A stretch of DNA of 47,274 nt, from assembly GCA_964637515.1 (NCBI GenBank), contig CAZWUI010000011.1, forward strand, positions 1-47,274, written 5' to 3'. The number at the start of each line of letters is the position of its first letter. Position 1 is the stretch's first letter. The notes beneath the pieces were generated by a model, which was not told the DNA's origin, made no database searches, and was given only the letters and a program-made list of their open reading frames with translations. The translations under genes were made by a program, and so were the position numbers. Positions 32,606-39,879 of this stretch are shown piece after piece. The stretch comes from RGIG4097 sp964637515. Lineage in GTDB: Bacteria; Bacillota; Clostridia; Christensenellales; CAG-917.

Positions 32606-33292
32606 CTATCCGCGCTTCTTGAGCTCTTGCTCGACGTGGTGCTGGAGCCTTTTGCTCAGTCCTTCATCGATGTTCTTCTGGATTTGCTCCGCGACTTCCG
32701 GGTTGGTGATCATCTGCGGGACGCTCGTGCTCTTCACGCTTTTGATCGGAGTCCGTCCTTCGCCTGTCCTTTGGAACGGGATCACGCCTGTGCCCTTGTT
32801 GGTTCCGAGGAATACGTCGGAGCCGAGGACTTTGCGCTTCCCTTTGAACACTTCGGCTGTGACGGTGTACGGAGCCGGAGCTTTTACCATGGCCACGTCG
32901 TTGCCACCTTCTCCTACGCCTGCACCGGGGACGCGCCTGAAGTCCTTCTCGCGCTTGGCCGGGACTCTGGTTGGCTTCATCTTGAAGTGAGTGGGGGTGA
33001 GAGGGCGGCCACTGTATTCGATGGCCACGTTGTCAACGAGCGTTCCGCTGATCTTTATCTTTCCGGCTTTCCTTGTTCCGCTGATTGCGTCTTTGACCTC
33101 GGCCTTTTTGATGCCGTATGTATCGGTTACGGCTTGGCTGATCCATGCCGGGCCTCTCGACTTGAAGTCTGATACCGTGCGGCTGATCGCCTTCTGCGCC
33201 TGTGCGTCCATCGCTTCAGCTTGAGCTTTGAGCTTGCTGTAATTCGACAACGATATTGTCACCGATCCGCTTTTTCCTTTTGGCGTTGACAA
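32606..33292 (-). CDS. Minor tail protein Z-like / uncharacterised structural protein
   Basis: A 228-residue basic protein. The start is TTG 33290-33292, 9 nt after AGGAGG; the frame remains open further upstream but runs across the tRNA. Residues IEYSGRPLTPTHFKMKPTRV and VFLGTNKGTGVIPFQRTGEG recall the lambda gpZ/minor tail protein Z family, and the C-terminus is a coiled-coil (EVAEQIQKNIDEGLSKRLQH). Its position before terS, apart from the tail genes, is unusual for a tail protein. The product call is tentative. Confidence 0.65.
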   Translation of the reverse strand: MSTPKGKSGSVTISLSNYSKLKAQAEAMDAQAQKAISRTVSDFKSRGPAWISQAVTDTYGIKKAEVKDAISGTRKAGKIKISGTLVDNVAIEYSGRPLTPTHFKMKPTRVPAKREKDFRRVPGAGVGEGGNDVAMVKAPAPYTVTAEVFKGKRKVLGSDVFLGTNKGTGVIPFQRTGEGRTPIKSVKSTSVPQMITNPEVAEQIQKNIDEGLSKRLQHHVEQELKKRG

Positions 33293-33320
33293 GTTGGTCG
33301 TCCTCCTTTCTGCCAGAAGA

Positions 33321-33407
33321 TGGTGCGGGCAGCGAGACTTGAACTCGCACGATCTTGCGACCACGAGCTTCTGAGGCTCGCGTGTCTGCCTATTCCACCA
33401 TGCCCGC
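33321..33407 (-). tRNA. tRNA-Leu(CAG) with encoded CCA
   Basis: The minus strand folds into a full cloverleaf: acceptor GCGGGCA/TGCCCGC, D stem GTG/CAC, anticodon stem CGAGC/GCTCG with loop CTCAGAA (anticodon CAG), a long class II variable arm and T arm GCGAG-TTCAAGT-CTCGC. Discriminator A and CCA are encoded. It decodes CUG. A terminator lies just upstream, and a structural gene starts 29 nt downstream. It may boost late translation of a Leu-CUG-rich genome or, less likely, be an integration relic. Confidence 0.95.
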
Positions 33408-33422
33408 GTGGGTATAAAAATA

Positions 33423-33458
33423 CCGCCGGGGAGAGTTCTCTCCTCGACGGCTTTTTTC
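33423..33458. terminator. Terminator between early regulator and tRNA
   Basis: GGAGAG and CTCTCC form the inner stem around a 2-base loop, extended by CCG(C)CG/CG(A)CGG, spanning 33423-33451. It is followed by CTTTTTT on the plus strand and by TATTTTTATA on the minus strand. It can stop the early transcript before the tRNA and late genes, so late expression needs readthrough or a new promoter. The 60 bases upstream to 33515 contain AT-rich DNA but no convincing promoter. Confidence 0.78.
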
Positions 33459-33515
33459 AGTATATCATTTTAGCACTTGTTTCTCTGATTTTCACTTCGT
33501 TTTACTGCCGGGCGC

Positions 33516-34037
33516 TTACTTTCGCTGACTTTCTTTCGGAGTTCCTGCGGAAGTCCTGCGGAGTTCTTCGTCGCTTTTCTCCATAATTTCGGAGAGGTTA
33601 AGGAGTGCGCGGCCGTGGATCTTGAAAGTGCGGTTCATGTATCTGTCGACCTCGATCGTGTAGTCTCTGCGCTTTCCGTATAGGCTGAAGCAAACACCTT
33701 CCCACTCGGCGCCGTAGTAGTAGCGCAGGTTCATGACCAGTGTCTCGATCGGTTGCAGCTGTTCGATGAACGGCTCGAGCTCCGCCCAGTCTGCTGCGAT
33801 CTCTGCCTCTTTTCGTTTGACTCGTTCCTCGAGCTCGATCTTCCGTATGACTGTTTCGACCATCGCGCTCCGGCTTGGGTCTCCTTTGCTTTTCGGCATG
33901 CCGTCGTAGTTCGGGCTCTTGACATCTCCGTATTGCTGTTCCGCAAACTCGAGCTCCTGCTTCAGAGCTGCGAGCTTCTCGAGCATGTCCCGGTGGGCGT
34001 TCAGTCTCTCTTTTGTCGGACTCGTTTTTTTACTCAC
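33516..34037 (-). CDS. Late-gene regulator, DUF1492/ArpU-RinA-like
   Basis: A 173-residue protein. The C-terminal 80 residues resemble sigma-70 region 4-like phage regulators: PIETLVMNLRYYYGAEWEGV, then GKRRDYTIEVDRYMNRTFK with a helix-turn-helix. The N-terminal half is a charged coiled coil. Such proteins (DUF1492, ArpU, RinA) activate late operons in Firmicutes phages. It is the last gene before the terminator preceding the packaging genes, the standard location. GTG 34037 lacks a clear ribosome binding site, so the start is uncertain. Confidence 0.78.
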   Translation of the reverse strand: MSKKTSPTKERLNAHRDMLEKLAALKQELEFAEQQYGDVKSPNYDGMPKSKGDPSRSAMVETVIRKIELEERVKRKEAEIAADWAELEPFIEQLQPIETLVMNLRYYYGAEWEGVCFSLYGKRRDYTIEVDRYMNRTFKIHGRALLNLSEIMEKSDEELRRTSAGTPKESQRK

Positions 34038-34051
34038 TTATGTCGGACGCA

Positions 34052-35404
34052 TCAATCCTTTCCACCTCCTTCATCGCTGACGGTGATCTCGAATATCTCG
34101 GCGATCTCTTCTGCACCGAGCTGCTCCCCGTTGCGGATGCATTTGACGTTCCGGCTGTTCGTCATTTTTATGTAGCGCTTGACGATGACGTCAACGTAGC
34201 CGGGCGCGATCTCCATGATGAAGCTCTTCTGGTTCTGCGCTTCGGCCGCGGCCATTGTTGTGCCGGAGCCTCCGAACGGGTCGTAGACGCCCGCCGCGAA
34301 GTCTGTGTTGTCGAGTATGTTCTCGATCAGCTCGACGGGTTTCTGAGTCGGGTGCAGCTCGTTGCCGGATCGGCTGATCTCGAGGACGTTGCCGTAGCCC
34401 TTGTGGCCGTCGAAGTGTGTCTTTGCTCTGGTTCCGAAGAGACAGAGCTCATGCTGCGACCTCCAGCCGACTCCCATGCCCGGCGTCTTTTTGTTCCAGA
34501 CGATCATGCTCTTGACTCCGAAGCCTGCGCTCTCGGCGAGGTCGAATAGGTACACCCACATGCGCCAGTCTGTGAAGATGTACGCATACACGCACGGGAT
34601 GTCCGCCAAAGCGGCGCCGATCAAATTCTGGTAGCCTCGGGTGCTGAGGATGTCGTTCGCGATCATTGGGAGCTCTCCGTTCTTCCTCATGGTGCCGATG
34701 CTTCCGGTGCTCTTGTCGCTTTCTTTGCTTCCCCCGGAGCAGTATGGCGGATCGGTGAGGAGGATCTGCGGCTTTTCGCCGTTCAGGAGCTTCGCCTTGT
34801 CCTCCGGGTTGGTGCAGCTGCCGCACATGACTCTGTGGCGGCCTCCGAGGATCCAGATGTCTCCGTATTTCGTCACCGGTTCGGCCGGTGGCTCGATCAC
34901 GACGTCGGGATCATCCAGATCGTTGTGGATCGCTTCGGAGAGGGCAGCGGTCAGCTCCTCGTATTCGTCCTCTGTGTACCCGCTCTGTGAGAAGTTGATC
35001 TCTCCGGTGTCGATATGAGCGAACACTTCGGCGAGGATCGCGCGGTCGGTTTCGGCCAGCTCGGCGAGGCGGTTGTCCGCAGTCAGATCTGCGAGCTCCT
35101 CGGCCTCTGATGCGTAGTGTTGGTACTCGACGGGCACCTCTTCGAGCTCCTCGAGTTGTGCAGCGAGCTGGCGGCCGTGTCCTTTGACGATCATGCCGGA
35201 GCGGGTGCTGATGGTGATGTTGTTCCTCCATCCGGCCTTCCTGATGATCCCGCCGAGGGCCTCGATCTGCTCCTGCGGGTGTTTGTTCGGGTTCATGGGG
35301 TTAGGCTTGAGGGATGCGGTCGGGACGATTTCGTCATAGGTGCAGTAGACCGGGATCCCGGCGGCGTATGTTCTCGGCTCTCCGGTGGTCTTATTCTGCG
35401 CCAT
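34052..35404 (-). CDS. ParB-N domain DNA methyltransferase (beta class)
   Basis: A 450-residue fusion. Residues about 25-135 are a ParB/sulfiredoxin-type N domain (LKPNPMNPNKHPQEQIEAL and MIVKGHGRQLAAQLEELEEV). Residues about 160-430 form an N4/N6 aminomethyltransferase with DPPY near 215 and the S-adenosylmethionine motif DPFGGSGTT near 371, plus the HPTQKPVEL segment. The motif order (IV before I) is that of the beta class. No restriction enzyme is linked, so it likely protects or marks phage DNA. GGAGG precedes ATG 35404. Confidence 0.93.
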   Translation of the reverse strand: MAQNKTTGEPRTYAAGIPVYCTYDEIVPTASLKPNPMNPNKHPQEQIEALGGIIRKAGWRNNITISTRSGMIVKGHGRQLAAQLEELEEVPVEYQHYASEAEELADLTADNRLAELAETDRAILAEVFAHIDTGEINFSQSGYTEDEYEELTAALSEAIHNDLDDPDVVIEPPAEPVTKYGDIWILGGRHRVMCGSCTNPEDKAKLLNGEKPQILLTDPPYCSGGSKESDKSTGSIGTMRKNGELPMIANDILSTRGYQNLIGAALADIPCVYAYIFTDWRMWVYLFDLAESAGFGVKSMIVWNKKTPGMGVGWRSQHELCLFGTRAKTHFDGHKGYGNVLEISRSGNELHPTQKPVELIENILDNTDFAAGVYDPFGGSGTTMAAAEAQNQKSFIMEIAPGYVDVIVKRYIKMTNSRNVKCIRNGEQLGAEEIAEIFEITVSDEGGGKD

Positions 35405-35606
35405 GGCTGTCGACCTCCTCCTTCAGAGGGCACCAGCGCGGTGCGGTTTTGACCGTGAGCTCCTTCTCGTGCCTTTTGGTTCTGGTGATCAGGCGGGCCG
35501 TGGCGTTGACGCTGGCCGCTGCCTTCTTGTGCTTGCAATAATAGCGATGGACGCCGCCCTTCTTATCTTCAGCGAACTCGCAGTGATTACATTCTGAGCA
35601 CTTCAT
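35391..35606 (-). CDS. Small cysteine-rich zinc-binding protein
   Basis: A 71-residue protein with C-x2-C near the N-terminus (MKCSECNHCEF), a CKHKK cysteine and a late WCPLKEE cysteine. It is basic and probably binds a zinc ion. It overlaps the methyltransferase start by 14 nt and its own ATG overlaps the ASCH gene stop. Function unknown. Confidence 0.7.
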   Translation of the reverse strand: MKCSECNHCEFAEDKKGGVHRYYCKHKKAAASVNATARLITRTKRHEKELTVKTAPRWCPLKEEVDSHGAE

Positions 35607-36259
35607 TCTGTGTGTTCTCCTTTCGCTTTTTTAATTCTTGCCGGCACGACTATCTCCATATTGCATTTACCGCAGGCGCGGCCGGTGTCTGATGCCGGCC
35701 TTGGATCGTGTGATAGTTTCAGCGGAACCTCGGCGCCGCAAAACACGCAGCGTACCGGCTTTCCTATTGGCTCGAATTTGCTGGCACCGTCGCATCCTCC
35801 ACAGCGAGGGTGGGCGACGAAGTCGCGGGTGTAATAGTTGCAGCACGGGCAGAGGTCGACGTTCCAGATCCCCTGCTTTCCGAGCAGCTCCACATTATTC
35901 ACCGGGCGCGGGTTTGCGAGCTTCCACGCATAGCGGCCGGGCTCCCAGTCCCCGACGGCGAGCTCTGTCGGGCTCTGGGCTGCGATGAACTCCGGTGTCA
36001 TTTCGATGCAGTCCACCAGATCCACGACGCAGATTGCACGGCCGACCGGCAGCTGCATCAGCCGGTCGATGCCGAACTGTTCGATCGCCACGTCCAAGGC
36101 TCCCTCAGCGGAGTGCTTCAGGATCCAGCGCATGGGTCTCTGTCCGGAGTGGATCAGGAGCGGGCCCCGGTATCCGGTTTTCCAGCTCCGGGTCTCGTAT
36201 TTCTTCAGCCTGCACTCGATCAGGCTGGCGTATGGTTGCCAGATGGTGATGGCTTTCAT
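35603..36259 (-). CDS. ASCH-domain protein with C-terminal zinc ribbons
   Basis: A 218-residue protein. Residues 1-110 form an ASCH domain (KAITIWQPYASLIECRLKKY, ETRSWKTGYRGPLLIHSG), a fold used by RNA- or modified-base-binding proteins, one family of which hydrolyses N4-acetylcytidine. The second half is cysteine-rich: CPCCNYY, CGGC, CVFCGAEV and CGKC suggest two zinc ribbons. The fusion suggests nucleic-acid binding. GGAGG precedes ATG 36259. Confidence 0.82.
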   Translation of the reverse strand: MKAITIWQPYASLIECRLKKYETRSWKTGYRGPLLIHSGQRPMRWILKHSAEGALDVAIEQFGIDRLMQLPVGRAICVVDLVDCIEMTPEFIAAQSPTELAVGDWEPGRYAWKLANPRPVNNVELLGKQGIWNVDLCPCCNYYTRDFVAHPRCGGCDGASKFEPIGKPVRCVFCGAEVPLKLSHDPRPASDTGRACGKCNMEIVVPARIKKAKGEHTE

Positions 36260-36447
36260 GCTTCAGCCTCCTCTCTGGTGTAGTTCTCGCTCAGGTAGCG
36301 TCCGCAGTAGGGGCAGTGGGCGATGTGCGTGACGTTGAACTGCACCGCGTTGTCGTCTCTGATCTTGATCGGTGTGCCGCCTTTATGGTTCCGGCAGATC
36401 TGGCAGGGCTGCTTGAGCGATCTGGCTTCGTTATTCTTCGGCATCAT
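36256..36447 (-). CDS. Small zinc-ribbon protein
   Basis: A 63-residue protein from ATG 36447 (MMPKNNEARSLKQPC), behind GGAGGTGGACG. Two CxxC pairs, CQIC and CPYC, frame a conserved KIRDDNAVQFNVTHIAHCPY core, a treble-clef or ribbon pattern common in phage early regions. It overlaps both neighbouring genes by a few bases. Function unknown. Confidence 0.7.
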   Translation of the reverse strand: MMPKNNEARSLKQPCQICRNHKGGTPIKIRDDNAVQFNVTHIAHCPYCGRYLSENYTREEAEA

Positions 36448-36976
36448 CGTCCACCTCCTCCGGGTATGGCGTCCAGTCGAGCTTCTGGCCGCAGTCAGGG
36501 CAGAAGGCACTGCCCCAGTCGTTCACGCCCTCCTCGAAGCTGTGGCGGCACTCCGGGCAGTATGCGGTGTCATACACCAGATGCCCGTCAGCATATCCGT
36601 CGCCCTCGTAGTCTGGGCGCTTTGGTGTGGTTCTGGCGCCTTCCTGCGCTCTGAAGGCGTGGTAGTATAGCGTGCCTACGGTCTCGGCGAGCTTGATCAT
36701 CTTCTTCAGGAGCTTCGAGTCCATTTTGAACTTGAGCGTCGACTTGACGGCGGTGCTCAGGCCGACCACGACCGTCAGATCATTGACCTCTCCGTTCTCG
36801 TCGATGTTTTCGTTGCCGAAGAGCGAGAGCTGTGAGTCCGGGATGAACTGCACCCGGATCGGGTACTCGTCCTCCATGATGATCGGCGTCAGGTCGGTGT
36901 GATCCTCGCAGAACTTCCTGAGCTTCTCGACCGCTGCCTCATATTCACTCTGCGCTGCCGTCAGCCTCTTCGTCAT
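36431..36976 (-). CDS. Hypothetical protein with C-terminal zinc ribbon
   Basis: A 181-residue protein: helical start, then TPIIMEDEYPIRVQFIPDSQ and a beta-rich central segment, and a late zinc ribbon with CPEC and CPDCG. It lies in a run of four small Zn-binding genes. No family recognised. GGAGG is ahead of ATG 36976. Confidence 0.7.
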   Translation of the reverse strand: MTKRLTAAQSEYEAAVEKLRKFCEDHTDLTPIIMEDEYPIRVQFIPDSQLSLFGNENIDENGEVNDLTVVVGLSTAVKSTLKFKMDSKLLKKMIKLAETVGTLYYHAFRAQEGARTTPKRPDYEGDGYADGHLVYDTAYCPECRHSFEEGVNDWGSAFCPDCGQKLDWTPYPEEVDDDAEE

Positions 36977-37295
36977 TTCCAGCCACCTCCTCGTCGTTTC
37001 CGTCGGTTTCCGCAGGAGTTCCCGCGGTTTCCTCGGGTACTGCTTCAGAAGCCTGCGGGGTGAATATGCCGCCGAGCTTCTTCATGATCGCGTCGGCTCT
37101 GGTCGGGCCGATGCCTTCGGTGTCGAGCAGCTGCTCGCGGATCGTTCTGAGGAGCACGTCCGGGGTGCCTGCTTTGCGGCCGGCCTCGAAGCCGGTGAGG
37201 TAGATCCGGGTGATGTAGTTGGAGAGCTGGATGCGATCCATGCTCTTGATACGCTTGTATGTGCTCCTGCTGATTTGTTGGCTTTTCTTTTCCAT
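36945..37295 (-). CDS. Hypothetical early protein with helix-hairpin-helix-like segment
   Basis: A 116-residue protein starting at ATG 37295 (MEKKSQQISRSTYKRIKSMD), 8 nt after GGAGG; the longer frame upstream overlaps the glycosylase gene without a site. A segment DTEGIGPTRADAIMKKLG is like the helix-hairpin-helix of DNA-binding proteins. The C-terminus is acidic and repetitive (GNDEEVAGNDEEADG). It overlaps the next gene by 32 bases. DNA binding is inferred. Confidence 0.68.
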   Translation of the reverse strand: MEKKSQQISRSTYKRIKSMDRIQLSNYITRIYLTGFEAGRKAGTPDVLLRTIREQLLDTEGIGPTRADAIMKKLGGIFTPQASEAVPEETAGTPAETDGNDEEVAGNDEEADGSAE

Positions 37296-37308
37296 GATGG
37301 CGTCCTCC

Positions 37309-38148
37309 TTATGACTTTTTATGCTGCTGCATATAGTAAAAAATAAACTGCTGAATGATGCCGGCGTGGCCGTCGTAGTGCTCAACCGGGAACTTGCCGC
37401 CGTAGTGCTCGTCTATGACCTGCCGGATCCATGTGTCGACCGGGAAGGCTTCTACGCGGTGTAGTCCGAACAGGAGCACACAGTCGGCCACTTTATTTCC
37501 GACGCCGTGGATGCTTTTCAGGTATGTGCGGGCCTGCTCGGTCTCCATGCCGGTCAGCTCATGCAGGTCGATCCGGCCATCGGCGACGTTCTGGGCGAGC
37601 TGCTCGACGTACTTGTCGCGGTAGCCGAGGCCGAGGCCGCTCAGGTCTTGTCCGGCCAGCCGCTCCCATGTCGGGAAGGTGTAGAACTCGTGACCGGCGA
37701 GTTGCCGGCGCTCTCCGAACTGCTTGCAGAGGGCCGCGACCAGTTTCTTGATCCTTGGGATGTTGTTGTTCTGGCTGATGATAAAGCTGACCAGCGTCTC
37801 CCATAGATCCTGCGTGAGTATTTGGACGCCGGCAGCTTCCAGCACGGCCTCCCGGAGAAATAGGTCAGGGGAGCCGTCTGCCAGCGTGGCCTCCCGGGCC
37901 TCTCGGACGACGCTGCCGTAGCGCTCGCCGTAGTTGAGGTAGTCCTGCCAGAGCGGCAGCGTGCCCTCCTCAATAAGCAGATGCAGGTCGTCGTATGGAT
38001 CCTTCTGCTCCATGATGGCGCAGGTCTGTCCGGATGGGATCAGGTACTTGCCGGGGCCGATCTCCTTCCAGCGAAAACACTGGCCGCTTTCGGCGTTCTT
38101 CTTCAGGTCGAAGCACTCGACGGCGAGCGTGATATTATCAAGACTCAT
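37309..38148 (-). CDS. 8-oxoguanine DNA glycosylase, OGG1-like (HhH-GPD)
   Basis: A 279-residue OGG1-type glycosylase/AP lyase. The OGG N domain occupies residues 1-100 (FDLKKNAESGQCFRWKEIGP). The HhH-GPD domain has SFIISQNNNIPRIKKLV, the hairpin HGVGNKVADC with catalytic Lys219 and PVDTWIRQ with Asp238. It removes 8-oxoguanine opposite C. Base-repair enzymes of this class are rarely seen in phages. It overlaps the winged-helix gene by 11 nt and is 13 nt ahead of the next gene. AAGGAG precedes ATG 38148. Confidence 0.92.
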   Translation of the reverse strand: MSLDNITLAVECFDLKKNAESGQCFRWKEIGPGKYLIPSGQTCAIMEQKDPYDDLHLLIEEGTLPLWQDYLNYGERYGSVVREAREATLADGSPDLFLREAVLEAAGVQILTQDLWETLVSFIISQNNNIPRIKKLVAALCKQFGERRQLAGHEFYTFPTWERLAGQDLSGLGLGYRDKYVEQLAQNVADGRIDLHELTGMETEQARTYLKSIHGVGNKVADCVLLFGLHRVEAFPVDTWIRQVIDEHYGGKFPVEHYDGHAGIIQQFIFYYMQQHKKS

Positions 38149-38437
38149 GCGGCAGCTCCTTCCTTGCCCATACGGCCTCAGTGGCGTCAGATCTGGTTGA
38201 CTTCCTTCGGCCGACCGTTTCGACGATCCCCATGTCCTTCAGCTCTGTGAGGCGGGGCGCGACGTAGTTGCGGTTGAAGTACGGGATCTTTCCGGAACTG
38301 ACGAGCTCCTCGGTGATCTCGCTGACCGTCATCTCTCTGTTGCCGAGTGTCTCGAGTATCAGGCGGGCCCGTTCCTTCACTTTCGGGAGGACGGCCTCGT
38401 AGCTTTCCCGGCGCGTCTCTTTCGTTGTTTCGTTCAT
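38138..38437 (-). CDS. Winged-helix DNA-binding protein
   Basis: A 99-residue protein starting at ATG 38437 behind AAAGGAG. Residues about 25-85 fit a winged helix: MTVSEITEELVSSGKIPYFN then VAPRLTELKDMGIVETVG, with a recognition helix and a wing. It is probably an early regulator. Its ribosome binding site comes directly after the VR2 hairpin, just as avd follows the VR1 hairpin. Confidence 0.78.
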   Translation of the reverse strand: MNETTKETRRESYEAVLPKVKERARLILETLGNREMTVSEITEELVSSGKIPYFNRNYVAPRLTELKDMGIVETVGRRKSTRSDATEAVWARKELPHES

Positions 38438-38451
38438 GTCGTTCTCCTTTC

Positions 38452-38472
38452 GAGCCCGCACGGGGCGGGCTC
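38452..38472 (-). other. Hairpin downstream of VR2
   Basis: On the coding strand GAGCCCGC pairs perfectly with GCGGGCTC (8 bp) around the loop CCCGT. It starts 18 nt after the stop codon of the VR2 gene. Position, stem length and loop match the VR1 hairpin (loop CTCGT), although the stem sequence differs, which points to selection on structure. Confidence 0.85.
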
Positions 38473-38490
38473 ATTATCATGATTTTGAGA

Positions 38491-39108
38491 TTAAAGCAAG
38501 AAGCCGAAGGCCACGCCATACGAGCTGGTCGCGGTGTAGCTGGTGGCGCCGCCGTCGAGGTGCACATTCGCGAAGGTCGCCGAGCTGGACGCGAAGGGCG
38601 AACGGAGCCACCAGTACCACGTCCCGTGGTGGGCGCACTCTTTGACGCGAGCCTTCTCGGTCTTATACAGCGGGAACTGCTGATCGTCGTCGTCAGACTC
38701 AGAGCACCAGCTTCCTGCTCCGGCGACCTCGGTGGAAGAGAGCAGCCAGATCAGATCCTCGCACTCTACGACATCGCCGTCGAGTTTCTGCTTGATGGTT
38801 CTGGGTACGATTGCGGCCTTCAGATCGTCAGGCAGCAGCTCGAGCACGTCCTTCATGTGCTTTCTCATGGCGCTGTCCTTCCAGCCTCCTTTGTTGGTGA
38901 GGCGCTTGTTCATGGCGTGCTCCTCCGGGAGACAGTCTTTGCAGACGAGCACCTTCTTGGCTCCATAGATGTCGAGGGCAGCGATCTCGAAGGTGATCGG
39001 CGTGCCGTCCTTCAGGGTGTCGGTGATTTCGGTGCCGATAGCGAGCGGCATCTCTCTGATTTTGTCCCATGCGGTCTGGGTGGTGGTTTTGGTAGTGATG
39101 GTAGTCAT
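38491..39108 (-). CDS. Remote DGR target: small lectin-fold variable protein (target 2)
   Basis: A 205-residue protein that is almost entirely a DUF6273/C-type-lectin-like domain: TEITDTLKDGTPITFEIAAL, then KGGWKDSAMRKHMKDVLELL and a C-terminal WYWWLRSPFASSS with VR2 at residues about 164-202. There is no signal peptide, membrane helix or tail-attachment domain, so it is probably cytosolic. It sits between the winged-helix and MT-A70 genes of the early region, about 31 kb from the retroelement. GGAGG is 8 nt from ATG 39108. It may bind variable host factors early in infection or ride on the virion; neither is shown. Confidence 0.9.
   Translation of the reverse strand: MTTITTKTTTQTAWDKIREMPLAIGTEITDTLKDGTPITFEIAALDIYGAKKVLVCKDCLPEEHAMNKRLTNKGGWKDSAMRKHMKDVLELLPDDLKAAIVPRTIKQKLDGDVVECEDLIWLLSSTEVAGAGSWCSESDDDDQQFPLYKTEKARVKECAHHGTWYWWLRSPFASSSATFANVHLDGGATSYTATSSYGVAFGFLL
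38504..38617 (-). repeat. Variable repeat 2 (VR2)
   Basis: Gapless alignment to TR (offset 31148) gives 17 differences, all at TR coding-strand adenines (31 available in the aligned part); the remaining 83 positions are identical. Changes differ from those in VR1, so the two VRs were mutated independently. Homology stops about seven bases earlier than for VR1 at the upstream end. Confidence 0.95.
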
Positions 39109-39111
39109 GAT

Positions 39112-39716
39112 TTATTCCTCCGTTTTCATTTTTTCAGTGTTTTCGGCGTTGTCGCCGTTGTTTTCGTTCATTCCCGGGGCCTCGTTTCCCCAGCAGTCCC
39201 AGCCTTCAGCGGCCGACCGTGCAAAGAGCTCGATCCTCGGGAGGTCTCCCATGAGCTCGACGATGCGGTCGCGAACCTCGTCCGGCTTCTGGCTGTGTTT
39301 GCGCAGCGGACTGAAGATCAGCTGGCCGACGCCGGCGCTGATGCGCTTCGGCTTGCCTTTTACGGCGATCAGACACGGCTCCGTGTTTCCACGAGTCCAG
39401 CGTCCGAGCCCGAAGAAGTAGCCGTTGCCGCTGCGGTTCTGTTTTATCCACTGGAAGGCGATCGACTTGTATGTAAAGCCCCACGCTTTGATCAGATCGA
39501 GGGCTTCCTGCATCTTAGGGTATGTGGCCCACATAAAGAGCACACAGTCGTCAGCAGCTATACCCCCCCCGCGGGGTTGACCGGGAGCTTCTTGAGCTCG
39601 TCGATCGTCATCGTGTTGTACTGGGCCGCAGCTGCTCCAGCGCATCCGCTGTCGCTGTATGCCCATGGCGGGTCTGCGTAGATTATGCTGTATTTCTTAT
39701 TCGGGAACGGTATCAT
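39112..39716 (-). pseudogene. MT-A70 family adenine methyltransferase split by a G8 tract
   Basis: The gene starts at ATG 39716 (behind GGAG) with IIYADPPWAYSDSG, the MT-A70 catalytic DPPW. After KKLPVNPAGG the frame hits TAG at 39558-39560. The rest, IAADDCVLFMWATYPKMQEA through LPRIELFARSAAEGWDCWGN, continues in another frame to 39112. The break is exactly at a run of eight G (39563-39570, C8 on the plus strand); nine would join the frames. It may be a phase-variable switch, a slippage site, a recent mutation or a homopolymer sequencing error. Full length would be 201 residues, normal for the phage branch of this N6-adenine methylase family. Confidence 0.85.
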
Positions 39717-39879
39717 GCTTGGCTCCTTTCTCAGCCTTCGGGCTGACTTCATACTCGCCGCCATATCTGCGGCGATGGCACTCGGAGCAGGTGATCTTGT
39801 CCCTGCGGTGCCCGGTTTTTTTGACTTCGTTCGTGTCGGCCAGCTTGACCGCACACGGGACGCATAACTCGCGCTTCAT
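39697..39879 (-). CDS. Small zinc-binding protein
   Basis: A 60-residue protein from ATG 39879 (MKRELCVPCAVKLADTNEV), GGAGG 8 nt upstream. C-x2-C and a later CSEC give a zinc ribbon; the rest is basic (GHRRDKIT, ECHRRRYGGEYEV). It overlaps the MT-A70 gene start by 20 bases. Function unknown. Confidence 0.72.
   Translation of the reverse strand: MKRELCVPCAVKLADTNEVKKTGHRRDKITCSECHRRRYGGEYEVSPKAEKGAKHDTVPE

Noticed and set aside
33293..33364. Upstream extension of the structural gene ending at 32606 through the tRNA
   Set aside because: The frame is open by chance across the tRNA; a well-spaced AGGAGG and TTG at 33292 give a better start.
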